A stretch of DNA of 18,987 nucleotides from Burkholderiales bacterium (GCA_005800405.1 SYFN01000152.1:1-18987); one strand, 5' to 3'. Positions 1 through 8,174 are shown, counted from the stretch's first letter. Numbers and translations are program-made. Notes: a model not told the origin generated them from the letters alone.

Positions 1-124
1 ATCTTCTTCTTCGCGGCGTATTCTAGTTCGGAGAAACTAGTTTGCATGAGCAGTCTCGCTAGCAGGGGGCGTAGACGTAATTCTAAAAGAACAACTGCGT
101 TACGGGAAGGCCTTCGGGGAATAA

Positions 125-430
125 ATCAGCGCTTCCTTAGGCATCAATGATTGCAAAAATACCAACACCGTAGCGGAACTCAACAAAATTCGGGAAAACG
201 CCCAGCTGGGCACACGCGTGTTCTGGGTACTACCGCCCAAGGCAAAGCTCGTACAGCGTGAGATGGTTCGGGGCGTAGCGGAAATCTGGGGCGACACCTG
301 GTTGTCGGTACCCGAAACTGAATTGGCAAGGGACAAAATTCATCCCACGAACGCCGGTTATCGGAGCATCGCCGAAGAGCCGGGCAGACAGGCTCGGATA
401 CTTGCTGATATGTCACTCTCGATCGATTAG
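125..430 (+). pseudogene. Remnant of an SGNH/GDSL-type hydrolase (C-terminal part)
   Basis: The frame is open for about 101 codons after a TAA at 122-124 and has no convincing start codon or ribosome binding site. The translation begins SLGINDC and ends with the motif DKIHPTNAGYRSIAE. DxxHP.N..GY is the typical C-terminal Asp-His block of SGNH/GDSL esterases, and the G-[IV]-N-D of the SLGINDC stretch resembles the oxyanion-hole GxND block. The N-terminal third, with the GDS serine block, is not recognisable upstream, where the frame is closed by stops. I therefore read it as a decayed fragment rather than a working gene. A GTG at 218 could start a 70-residue product, but that would lack the catalytic serine. 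The substrate cannot be deduced. Confidence 0.6.
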
Positions 431-596
431 AACTGTAGTCCGGCGAGATACACTACCATATATATTATCAAAATGAAACTTTCGAGGATCAAGGCAAGGC
501 GATATTCTGCTTGACGGCCTTTCCATCTAATCAATAGACTCCGGGTTCGACAAAAACAGGGCAGCCTCGCCGGCGAGCCCGCATAAAAGCCACCCT

Positions 597-1955
597 ATGC
601 CGTACCCGAAATCTGCCGCGCTGGTTTGTATTGCGACTGTGGCCGCCGCCTCGTCCTTCCACGTGACCGCATTGGCCGAACACGATCGAGCTTTGCTGCT
701 GGCTCAATACGAAGACGTCGGCCAACAGACGCTCGAATTGACGCCTGCGACGCTCATGCCCGCCGCAAAGGCCGAGCTGATGGATCAGCAATTCAGTTAC
801 AATGTTGCCGACCAAAGCGATCTATGGGACCGTATTCGTAAAGGGTTCGCGATCCCGGAGCTCAACAACCCGCTCGTAGCCACCCACAGCTTCTGGTACG
901 GCGCGCGCCCCGAGGGTGTTCAGCGCACGGCACAGCGCGCATCACGCTATCTTTTTCACGTGATGCAGGAATTAGAAAGACGGCAGATGCCAACGGAACT
1001 TGCGCTGCTGCCCTTTATCGAGTCGGGCTTCAATCCCCAGGCTTACTCGCATGCCAAGGCCGCCGGTATGTGGCAGTTCATTCCCAGTACCGGTCGCAGT
1101 TTCAACCTCAAGCAAAACGCGGTTCGCGACGATCGCCGCGATGTACTGGCCTCTACCGATGCCGCATTGACCTACCTGCAAAGGCTGCATGGCATGTTTG
1201 GCGATTGGCAGCTCGCACTGGCTGCCTACAACTGGGGCGAGGGCTCGGTGATGCGTGCGATCGCGCGGGCAAAGGCCGCAGGGCGCCCTATTGACTACAA
1301 CGGCCTGTCTGCCTACATGCCGGCGGAAACCCGCAACTACTATCCGAAGCTGCAGGCACTGAAAAACGTTATCGCGTCGCCAGCGCAATTCGGTGTGAAG
1401 CTGCCACCCGTGGAAAACAAACCTTATTTTGTGTCGGTAAAAAAGACGCGCGATATTGATCTCAAGCTTGCCGCCGAGCTGGCCGAGCTGCCAATGGAGG
1501 AGTTCAAGGCGCTGAACCCGCAGTTCAATAGTCCGGTAATTACAGGCAGTCCGGATACGCAGATCCTGCTTCCCACACCAAATGCGGAGAAATTCCGGGA
1601 GAATCTGACGAACTGGACTCAGGCGCTGTCTTCATGGACATCCCACAAAGTGACCATCACACGCGAGCGCATAGAAAGTGTTGCAGCAAGATTCCAAACC
1701 ACCCCGCAAGTGATACGCAGCGTCAATGCCATACCGGCCCATATGCAGCCCAAAGCCGGCTCGACACTGGTGGTACCCAAGATCACGGCGGGCAGCGATA
1801 TCAATATTGGTCAGGACATCACCGACAATGCCGTGCTGACCCTGGAGCCCGATCATTTATCTTCAAAACCTTCAGGTAACAGGTCGGGGACGAAACGACA
1901 GCCGGCTTCCTCACCCTACGCACGACCCGCGCAACGAAAAAATACTTCACGCTAG
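597..1955 (+). CDS. mltD: Membrane-bound lytic murein transglycosylase D-like protein with LysM domain
   Basis: This 452-residue protein is predicted to cleave the MurNAc-GlcNAc bond of peptidoglycan in the periplasm, forming 1,6-anhydro ends. Residues 1-28 look like a signal peptide ending in VTALA, with no lipobox cysteine, so unlike E. coli MltD it is probably not a lipoprotein. The SLT domain covers about 120-230: the catalytic glutamate is E142 in IESGFNP, followed by AKAAGMWQFIPSTG and, at 207-216, ALAAYNWGEG, all family hallmarks. A weakly conserved LysM-like stretch lies around 275-330 and a clearer LysM at about 350-395, which would bind glycan. The extreme C-terminus is Ser/Arg/Lys-rich and disordered-looking. 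The start at 597 gives a sensible signal peptide, but only a weak purine stretch precedes it. It stands alone, convergent with the hydratase gene. Confidence 0.9.
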   Translation: MPYPKSAALVCIATVAAASSFHVTALAEHDRALLLAQYEDVGQQTLELTPATLMPAAKAELMDQQFSYNVADQSDLWDRIRKGFAIPELNNPLVATHSFWYGARPEGVQRTAQRASRYLFHVMQELERRQMPTELALLPFIESGFNPQAYSHAKAAGMWQFIPSTGRSFNLKQNAVRDDRRDVLASTDAALTYLQRLHGMFGDWQLALAAYNWGEGSVMRAIARAKAAGRPIDYNGLSAYMPAETRNYYPKLQALKNVIASPAQFGVKLPPVENKPYFVSVKKTRDIDLKLAAELAELPMEEFKALNPQFNSPVITGSPDTQILLPTPNAEKFRENLTNWTQALSSWTSHKVTITRERIESVAARFQTTPQVIRSVNAIPAHMQPKAGSTLVVPKITAGSDINIGQDITDNAVLTLEPDHLSSKPSGNRSGTKRQPASSPYARPAQRKNTSR

Positions 1956-2103
1956 AAAAGTGGATGGATCCACAGCGGATCCGCCTCGGGTACAGATATT
2001 CCTGATTGAGAAAATCACGAAGGCGTTTGTCAGCAGAGTCGCGTTGCCACCCAGAACTTTCGCCCGTTCTTTGTCTGCTCCGGCAGTGTCGTGCCTTATG
2101 CGC

Positions 2104-2886
2104 CTATTCACTGAACGAGCAGCTCACCCTGCCCAGAACACCAAAATCCGCATTGATACGGTCTTCAGGGCGCACGGTAATGGGAACACGGCAGGTGCCG
2201 GTTGTCACGAACTGACCCGGTTCGCAAGCGATACCGAGTCGTGACAATTCGTTGACCAGCCAAGTCAGCGCAACACGCGGGTCACCTAGGACATTGCGCC
2301 CAAAACCCGGATCAACTAACACATCATTCTGCGTGATCTGAATAGTGGCATCAATGTAATCAAAATTGCGCCATTCGCTCTGCCCCGGCCCCGATATGAA
2401 CAGATTGGCACAGGCAAGGTCGGCGATAAGCTGAGGCGCGCCAGCCATCACAAAATCCTCGAACCGCGAATCGGGTATCTCGATCGAAGGATGCATGGTG
2501 CTGACAGCATCCAGCACCTCTTGAGTAGCGTAACCGGCGGCACGCGGCGCAAGCCGCTCCCCAAAGCGAAACGCAAACTCGATTTCAACCACACGCATCA
2601 GATTACCGCTCAGCGACACGTTTGCGCCATCCGCAAGGACACGATCGGCGAACAGGCGACCCGCGAGCGGCCCATCCACACCGATGTGCTTTTGACCTTC
2701 GATGCTCGTGGCCGCAATTTTCCAGCCAGCGAGAGGAACACCGTGGCGCTCGGCAAAAGCCTGCTGCACCCGGTAACCCTCGATTCGGTCACGCGGCCGG
2801 ATAGCCTCAGGCAAATTCAAACACCGGGTTTTATGCTGCCAAAGAGGATAAAGATGGGCAGCCGCTTCTTCGTAGGTTGTCGTCAT
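2104..2886 (-). CDS. 2-keto-4-pentenoate hydratase-like protein (FAH superfamily)
   Basis: The protein has 260 residues, the usual size of the MhpD/XylJ/DmpE group. These enzymes add water to 2-hydroxy-penta-2,4-dienoate-type enols in aromatic meta-cleavage pathways; related decarboxylases and other 2-keto acid hydratases share the fold. Visible motifs are the lysine block GWKIAAT (K56), the metal-binding pair VEIEF (E101 and E103), and a third acidic ligand in SIEIPDSRF (E136). The conserved C-terminal V.T.GTC block, followed by a typical C-terminal beta strand, is also present. No other meta-cleavage gene is nearby. It is transcribed divergently from a UxaA-family dehydratase, which suggests a role in degrading a sugar acid or dicarboxylate rather than a complete aromatic pathway. 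The physiological substrate is therefore uncertain. The start at 2886 has no strong Shine-Dalgarno sequence. Confidence 0.82.
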   Translation of the reverse strand: MTTTYEEAAAHLYPLWQHKTRCLNLPEAIRPRDRIEGYRVQQAFAERHGVPLAGWKIAATSIEGQKHIGVDGPLAGRLFADRVLADGANVSLSGNLMRVVEIEFAFRFGERLAPRAAGYATQEVLDAVSTMHPSIEIPDSRFEDFVMAGAPQLIADLACANLFISGPGQSEWRNFDYIDATIQITQNDVLVDPGFGRNVLGDPRVALTWLVNELSRLGIACEPGQFVTTGTCRVPITVRPEDRINADFGVLGRVSCSFSE

Positions 2887-2965
2887 GGTCTCAAGTCTCG
2901 CACTTGTCTGGCAAGGCCGGTGGGCTTTACGGTGATGTTTTTGTTAACGTTGATGTCTCCTTAAT

Positions 2966-2978
2966 TGTAATGGTTACA
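2966..2978. promoter_or_regulatory. Candidate operator palindrome TGTAA-TGG-TTACA
   Basis: A perfect 5-bp inverted repeat with a 3-bp centre sits in an AT-rich stretch of the 295-bp gap between the divergent hydratase and UxaA-family genes. GntR-family regulators of sugar-acid catabolism often use short palindromes of this general form, but no regulator gene is in the window and the match to any known consensus is only suggestive. A second imperfect hairpin (GCCTTGAC/GTCAGGC, 3017-3040, with one bulge) lies nearer the UxaA gene. Confidence 0.3.
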
Positions 2979-3181
2979 TAATTTCTCTGCGGTTGCGAAA
3001 CGCATGAAAATGACGAGCCTTGACCATTTTTAAGTCAGGCCGTGCCGCTGCACCAACATAAAGGATGTCACAGGAAGGGCCGGGACTCGGATTTGCAGTT
3101 CGATCGATACACTCTTACTTTTTCGGTGCTCACGTAGTAGAATGTGCTTCAAAAACAAATAAACGCGTCAGGGTAAATACG

Positions 3182-4717
3182 ATGACCAAGCACAGTACTT
3201 TTATTCGCCTGCACCCACTCGATGACGTGCTCATTGCACGCCAGCAGCTCGTCGGAGGTACATCGGTTGAAAACATCACGGTGCGCGGCCTGATTCCTGC
3301 CGGTCACAAGCTTGCCACGCGCGATTTGCACCCCGGCGATCCAATACGTCGCTATAACCAGATTATCGGTTTCGCCAGCAGAAATATTCAGGCAGGTGAA
3401 CACGTGCATGTCCATAACTGCGGACTCGGCGATGACAAGGGCAATTTTCAGCGCGACTATGCATTCTGTACAGAGGCACCGGCAGCACCAGCAAAAAAAA
3501 CAGCCACCTTCATGGGCTACCGTCGAAGCAATGGTCAAGTCGCTACCCGTAACTACATTGGCATTCTCTCAAGCGTGAATTGCTCTGCCACCGTGGCGCG
3601 CGGTATCGCGGATTTTTTTTCGCGTCGTAGCAACCCGGATGCTCTGCATGGGTTTCCTAATATTGACGGCGTAGTCGCACTCACCCATGGCACCGGCTGT
3701 GGCATGGATCACAGCGGACTTGGCATGCAGCTGTTGCGCCGTACACTCAGCGGCTATGCACGGCATGCGAATTTTGCCGGCGTGCTCGTGGTCGGACTCG
3801 GCTGTGAAACCAATCAGATCGCTGCGTGGCTCGATCACAGCCACCTGAGCGAAGGTCAGCTTCTGCGTACTTTCAATATCCAAGACTCGGGCGGTACGGC
3901 AAAAACCATAGCCAAAGGTATTCAGCTCATTCAGGAAATGCTACCCGTCGCCAACGATACCGGGCGCGAAAACTGCGACGTCAGTCATCTCACTATCGGC
4001 CTTCAGTGCGGCGGGTCCGATGGTTACTCGGGTATCAGCGCCAATCCAGCCTTAGGTGCTGCGGTGGACTTGCTGGTAGCGCATGGAGGTACCGCGATTC
4101 TTTCCGAGACACCTGAAATTTACGGTGCTGAGCACCTGTTGACCCAACGTGCTATGTCACGCGATGTCGGAGAAAAGCTAATTGAACGTATACGCTGGTG
4201 GGAAAATTACACCGCGATCAACGGAGGCGAAATGGATAACAATCCCTCGCCAGGTAACAAAGCGGGTGGCCTCACCACCATCCTCGAGAAATCGCTGGGC
4301 GCAGTTGCCAAAGGCGGAACGACTGCTTTGCGCGCCGTATACGAGTATGCGGAGCCGGTGGTCGACCATGGCTTTGTTTTCATGGACACGCCAGGCTATG
4401 ACCCGGTCAGTGCGACCGGACAGGTGGCGGGCGGCGCGAATCTGATCTGTTTTACGACGGGCCGTGGCAGTGCCTTCGGCTGCGCGCCCTCACCATCGTT
4501 GAAGCTGGCCACCAATTCGGCCCTGTGGCAGCGTCAGGAGGAAGATATCGATGTCAATTGTGGCGAGATCATTGATGGCGAGTGTTCAATCGAGACGATG
4601 GGCGAGCGTATCCTCGCGATGATGATAAACACCGCTTCAGGACAAGCGAGCAAAAGCGAACTGCATGGCTACGGGCAGAGTGAATTTGTACCTTGGCAAG
4701 TCGGTGCCGTGATGTAA
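3182..4717 (+). CDS. UxaA-family (altronate dehydratase-like) hydro-lyase
   Basis: This is a 511-residue protein of the altronate/galactarate dehydratase family, which removes water from hexonate-type sugar acids to give 2-keto-3-deoxy acids. An N-terminal SAF domain (about residues 10-85) contains GHKLATRDLHPGDPI and ends in HVHVHN. The catalytic part starts with GYRRSNGQVATRNYIGIL, followed by THGTGCGMDHSG and, near the C-terminus, the Cys/Gly-rich TTGRGSAFGCAPSPSLKLATN block; these conserved cysteines are compatible with the metal site of the family. I chose ATG 3182, preceded by an AGGGTAA element about 5 bases upstream, over an in-frame ATG at 3065, because the family begins at the SAF domain. 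Substrate specificity (altronate, another aldonate or a sulfonated acid) cannot be read from sequence. It is likely co-regulated with the divergent hydratase. Confidence 0.85.
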   Translation: MTKHSTFIRLHPLDDVLIARQQLVGGTSVENITVRGLIPAGHKLATRDLHPGDPIRRYNQIIGFASRNIQAGEHVHVHNCGLGDDKGNFQRDYAFCTEAPAAPAKKTATFMGYRRSNGQVATRNYIGILSSVNCSATVARGIADFFSRRSNPDALHGFPNIDGVVALTHGTGCGMDHSGLGMQLLRRTLSGYARHANFAGVLVVGLGCETNQIAAWLDHSHLSEGQLLRTFNIQDSGGTAKTIAKGIQLIQEMLPVANDTGRENCDVSHLTIGLQCGGSDGYSGISANPALGAAVDLLVAHGGTAILSETPEIYGAEHLLTQRAMSRDVGEKLIERIRWWENYTAINGGEMDNNPSPGNKAGGLTTILEKSLGAVAKGGTTALRAVYEYAEPVVDHGFVFMDTPGYDPVSATGQVAGGANLICFTTGRGSAFGCAPSPSLKLATNSALWQRQEEDIDVNCGEIIDGECSIETMGERILAMMINTASGQASKSELHGYGQSEFVPWQVGAVM

Positions 4718-4885
4718 ATATGCCCTGTTCTGAAGCCGATCACACATCGCTACACTCCGGCGCGAATGGCAGCCTCTCTGGCACCTTTCTTCACAATTGT
4801 CGACCAGCATCAATATCCATCAGACCAGAATCAACTATGCCCTTGACTTGATGGGAAATACGAGCTCTTCGAACCTGACGCCTGA

Positions 4886-6124
4886 ATGAAAAAAATAGGA
4901 ACTACGGTGGTTCGCGCCGCTCCTCCAGACACAGTCGTTATCCTGAGTGGCGCCGAGGACAGCAGCTTCCACAACACGGCCAAGCGCTACGCAAAAATCA
5001 TCCGTACGCATGGCATTCAGGTCAAGGTTGTAGTCGCAGATGGTTCTGCAGAAAACCTTCAGCGACTACTGGATAGAAAACAAGCGGCTGATGTCGGATT
5101 GGTGCAGACGGGTCTGGCCGAAGCGGAGGCCTCCCAGGGACTGAACTCACTGGGCACGATGTACGTGCAACCCTTTTTGGTGTTCTACCGCGATCGAAAA
5201 ACGCTGGACCGTTTGACACAACTCAGGGGAAAACGAGTTGCAATTGGCCCTGATGGCAGCGGCACTCGCTTGCTCTCCTTGCAAATGCTCGAGGAAAACG
5301 ACATGAGTGCCAGCAATACGCGACTGCTTGATCTTGATGGCGATGACGCGATTGCAGCTCTGCTCGCAAAAAAGGTAGATGCCATTTTCCTCACGGGTGA
5401 ACAAGTCCGTGGACGAAAGATTCGCGAACTCATGCGCGTACCCGGCATAAAGCTGATGAGTCTGCGGCAAGCCGATGGCTACTTGCGGCGTCTGCGTTAC
5501 CTCTCGCGCCTAGAGGCGCCGGAGGGTAGCTTCGATCTGGGTCTCAATCTGCCACCGAAAGACACCGCATTGGTCGGCACCCCCGTGGAGTTTATTGCAA
5601 GAGAAGGCCTGCATCCTGCGATTTCGGATTTATTGATTGCCGCTGCGCGCGAAATTCACGGCAAGCCAGCAATGTATCGCAAAGCGGGCGAATTCCCGGC
5701 GCCGACCGAACACGAAATACCGATCAGTGAAGAAGCACGGCGTTACTACACTTCCGGCTCACCGTTCCTGTACAAGCGTCTGCCATTTTGGCCGGCGAGC
5801 CTGGTCGATCGGATTTTGATCGTGGTGGTGCCCTTATTGATTGTCGTGGTACCGCTATCGCGGCTTATCGCGCCCCTATACCGCTGGCGAGTGCGCTCGC
5901 GCATTTACCGCTGGTATGGCCGGCTCATGAAAATTGAGCGCGACATGAGGGAGGAGCTCACTGAGGTCCAGCGCGCCAACATAGATCCCCAGCTTGCCGA
6001 AATCGAGGCGTCGGTAAATAGTTTACAGCCGCCGCTGACATTCGCGGATCAGCTGTATGTGCTGAGAGAGCACATCGCACTGGTTCGGGCACAGTTCAAC
6101 GCAGTAGAAAAACAGGCCGCATGA
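4886..6124 (+). CDS. TAXI-family TRAP transporter substrate-binding protein with C-terminal membrane anchor
   Basis: The 412-residue protein resembles membrane-anchored TAXI-type solute receptors. It has a bilobal binding domain from about 12 (PPDTVVILSGAED) to about 295, with motifs such as GLVQTG, LRGKRVAIGPDGSGTR and AIFLTGE. One strongly hydrophobic segment follows at about 310-332 (ILIVVVPLLIVVVPL), and then a basic, helical cytoplasmic-looking tail to the end. Family members normally begin with an N-terminal transmembrane helix directly before the PP.T(L/V)VI motif. Here only 11 residues precede it, with no hydrophobic stretch, no visible ribosome binding site, and a TGA codon immediately upstream of the ATG. 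The 5' end may therefore be truncated or misread. No TRAP permease genes are adjacent. It lies 168 bp downstream of the UxaA gene, so a shared substrate is possible but unproven. Confidence 0.8.
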   Translation: MKKIGTTVVRAAPPDTVVILSGAEDSSFHNTAKRYAKIIRTHGIQVKVVVADGSAENLQRLLDRKQAADVGLVQTGLAEAEASQGLNSLGTMYVQPFLVFYRDRKTLDRLTQLRGKRVAIGPDGSGTRLLSLQMLEENDMSASNTRLLDLDGDDAIAALLAKKVDAIFLTGEQVRGRKIRELMRVPGIKLMSLRQADGYLRRLRYLSRLEAPEGSFDLGLNLPPKDTALVGTPVEFIAREGLHPAISDLLIAAAREIHGKPAMYRKAGEFPAPTEHEIPISEEARRYYTSGSPFLYKRLPFWPASLVDRILIVVVPLLIVVVPLSRLIAPLYRWRVRSRIYRWYGRLMKIERDMREELTEVQRANIDPQLAEIEASVNSLQPPLTFADQLYVLREHIALVRAQFNAVEKQAA

Positions 6125-6134
6125 GAAGCGGCCT
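6108..6134 (-). terminator. Rho-independent terminator of the 35-aa gene, overlapping the TAXI gene 3' end
   Basis: On the minus strand a perfect 7-bp stem AGGCCGC/GCGGCCT with a 7-nt loop is followed by GTTTTTC. It lies 8 bp beyond the stop of the small minus-strand gene. The stem includes the stop codon of the plus-strand TAXI gene, so the two convergent transcripts overlap here. There is no T-run on the plus strand. Confidence 0.75.
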
Positions 6135-6142
6135 TGTGCGAA

Positions 6143-6250
6143 TTACTTGCGGTTTTTAAGCCGCTCGATATTTCCGCGATTGAAGCGGTTGAGAATCATG
6201 AAGCCTGCGCCTACGCCCCAGATAACCAACAAAATCTGCCACGTTTTCAT
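6143..6250 (-). CDS. Small single-pass membrane protein (35 aa), downstream of pucC
   Basis: A short reading frame encodes MKTWQILLVIWGVGAGF, then MILNRFNRGNIERLKNRK. It has a hydrophobic helix at about residues 5-20 and a strongly basic C-terminus, so N-out/C-in insertion in the cytoplasmic membrane is likely. A good ribosome binding site (GGGAGAGG, about 2-4 bases before ATG) and a clean intrinsic terminator just downstream support a real gene. It is transcribed in the same direction as pucBAC, 182 bp after pucC, so it could be read from the same transcript. Small Puc polypeptides are known to accompany pucBAC in some purple bacteria, but I see no homology that would prove that role. The function is unknown. 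Confidence 0.7.
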   Translation of the reverse strand: MKTWQILLVIWGVGAGFMILNRFNRGNIERLKNRK

Positions 6251-6386
6251 ATGCCTCTCCCAGTTCAGTTAAAACAATCAGACCCGACGAAATCCGGATC
6301 TTCACAATGAATACCTGGCCCCTGCCCGGTCATATCGGCGCAAAGACCTGATACAGACAAATCACCAGCGACCGCCATGCGGCCCA

Positions 6387-6404
6387 AGCCTGAATCGTCA
6401 GGCT
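6387..6404 (-). other. Hairpin downstream of pucC
   Basis: A perfect 7-bp inverted repeat, AGCCTGA/TCAGGCT, with a 4-nt loop lies 28 bp beyond the pucC stop codon. No T-run follows on either strand, so it is more likely a 3'-end mRNA stabilising structure or a Rho-dependent end than a true intrinsic terminator. Confidence 0.4.
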
Positions 6405-6432
6405 ATAGGAGCGAAGCGGTCCAGACCGATAA

Positions 6433-7832
6433 TCAAGACCGCATATTATTGCCTAAAATTTGAGAAGACGATTTTGCCCGCATCAGCGGTGCCATGACCG
6501 CCAGAGTCAGAACCAGCAACACCAGTTCGAGGGCGTAAACGCTCATGTAACCAAAGGCCGGACCACCGATCGACGCAGCCACATCCCGAAGTATTCCGCC
6601 TAACGCAACGGCGACGCCAGCCCCCGATGCCTGCACTGCACCCCAAGCACCGAGGGCAAGGCCGCTTTGGCTCTTGGGTGCAAGATTCATGGTCGCCGTC
6701 AGGGTCCCGTGACCGAACAGCCCGGCACCCAGTCCGATCAGGAGCGTACCCAAGGCAAACAGCAGCGGCATCTGTAGTGGTGCAGAAAAGATCACCAGCA
6801 TGAAAGCTGGTAGCCCAACAGCGGCGCCAACACCGGCGAGCCTCAGCGGGTCAGCGCCACGACTGAGGACGCGCGAAGCAATCCCAAAACCCAGCAGACC
6901 ACCGACAGCGAGCGCCGCAGTCAGCGACGTTGTTGTACCCACACACAGGTTGAGAATCTCGCCGCCATAGGGCTCGAGAAGTACGTCCTCCATGGTGAAC
7001 GCCATGGTACCCAGACCAATAGCAATCAACTGGCGCACGGCGTGTTCGCCTTCACAAAAGCTTTGCCAGGACAAGCGAAAATCCGGCGGGGTAGCGGGAA
7101 CACCAGCGCGATCTCGGCTGCGCGACTCCTGCTTCCACAGCGCGACCACATTCAGCACCAAGGTCATGATGGCTGCACCCTGAATCACCCGTATCAGACG
7201 ACCAGGGCTGAAGTCGGCGAGCGCCGCACCAAAGATAACGGCGCTGACAATCATGCCCAACAAGAGCATCACGTACATCAGCCCCACGACTTTGGGGCGA
7301 GACTCCGGGCTTGCGAGATCGGTTGCCAATGCGAGGCCAACCGTCTGGGTCGTGTGCAGGCCTGCACCTACCAACAGAAAGGCGATACCTGCGGCCATAT
7401 GCCCGACCCAAGCGGGCGCATGCGATGCATGACCCATACCGGACAGAACCAGCAGCGCAAACGGCATGATGGCCAGCCCCCGAACTGCACCATGGTCCCC
7501 ATCCAGAGATACGGTACGCGGCGCCAACCCAGGGCCGAGCGGTGGTGATCCGAGCGAAAACCAATGAGCGCACGAAAAGGTACAAAAATCAGCGGCAAAG
7601 AAATCATGATGCCGACCAATGCCGCGGGCACTTTGAGCTCGACGATCATGACGCGGGTAAGGGTACCGATCATCAGTACCAATGCCATGCCGACCGATAC
7701 CTGAAACAGCGATAGCCTGAGCAGGCGGGATAGCGGAAGATCCGGTGTCGCGGCATCCGCAAAAGGAAGGAATCTGGAGCCGATTCGGGCCCAGCTACGT
7801 GGAATTTCCTGTGGAAGGGTAGGTGTCTGCAT
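6433..7832 (-). pseudogene. pucC: PucC/BCD-family antenna assembly transporter, one-base frameshift
   Basis: PucC proteins belong to the major facilitator superfamily. They sit in the cytoplasmic membrane and deliver bacteriochlorophyll to, or assemble, the light-harvesting complex. The gene reads in two frames: an N-terminal part from ATG 7832 (MQTPTLPQ... to YLWMGTMVQFGG) and the remaining three quarters (LAIMPFALLVLSGMG..., LVGAGLHTTQTVGLALATDL, VVALWKQE) to the TGA at 6433. The switch lies at a run of five G (minus strand, 7477-7481). Six G would restore one 466-residue protein of normal PucC length with the full set of membrane helices. One missing base in a homopolymer is a classic sequencing error, so the gene may be intact in life. 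It follows pucA by 99 bp, with a GAG-type ribosome binding site. Confidence 0.88.
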
Positions 7833-7889
7833 GTCGTTCTCGACGTTTCCCGACGCCAGTTACCCGTTTAGGAAGTGGGTTCTGCCATT

Positions 7890-7913
7890 GTTCGGAACTT
7901 GCAGGTTCCGAAC
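7890..7913 (-). other. Intercistronic stem-loop between pucA and pucC
   Basis: A perfect 9-bp inverted repeat, GTTCGGAAC/GTTCCGAAC, with a 6-nt loop starts 18 bp after the pucA stop. No T-run follows. In the puc operons of purple bacteria a structure at this place reduces read-through into pucC and protects the abundant pucBA message; that role is inferred here from position and form. Confidence 0.7.
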
Positions 7914-7931
7914 CATGGATCCCGCACAAAA

Positions 7932-8156
7932 CTACTTTCGCGCAGGATCTGGCGCAACCAGCATCGCCACGGGTTGTACCGTGTCAGGCTGGACTGCCGA
8001 TACCTGTGCCGCGCTGCCATTGAGGAATTTCTTGACCCAGGTTGTGTTCAGCGTCAGCGACAGATGCACCGCGAACGAGCCTACAGCAACGGCGCCGATG
8101 ATGATGGGAATACCCACCGACGGCTTAACCACACACCACATTTTTCCGTAAATCAT
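7932..8156 (-). CDS. pucA: Light-harvesting LH2/LH3-type antenna alpha chain
   Basis: This 74-residue membrane polypeptide binds bacteriochlorophyll and carotenoid in the peripheral antenna ring. It aligns residue for residue with the Rhodoblastus acidophilus LH2 alpha chain over positions 1-47: GK.W.VV.P..GIP at 4-17, the bacteriochlorophyll ligand H31 in VHLSL, then NTTW at 37-40. At positions 44-45 it has Phe-Leu, where B800-850 LH2 has Tyr-Trp. After residue 47 comes an Ala/Pro/Val-rich extension of about 27 residues, longer than in the acidophilus protein. The ribosome binding site is GGGGGA, 7-8 bases before the ATG. It lies 18 bp downstream of pucB in the classic pucB-pucA-pucC order. 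Confidence 0.93.
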   Translation of the reverse strand: MIYGKMWCVVKPSVGIPIIIGAVAVGSFAVHLSLTLNTTWVKKFLNGSAAQVSAVQPDTVQPVAMLVAPDPARK

Positions 8157-8174
8157 CTTGAGTTCCCCCGAAAA

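Noticed and set aside
1966..1982. GGATCC-ACAGC-GGATCC after mltD as a terminator
   Set aside because: The stem is only 6 bp and self-palindromic, with no T-run.
3065..3181. Longer N-terminus for the UxaA-family protein from ATG 3065
   Set aside because: The 39 extra residues are not family-like, and the inner ATG at the SAF domain has a better ribosome binding site.
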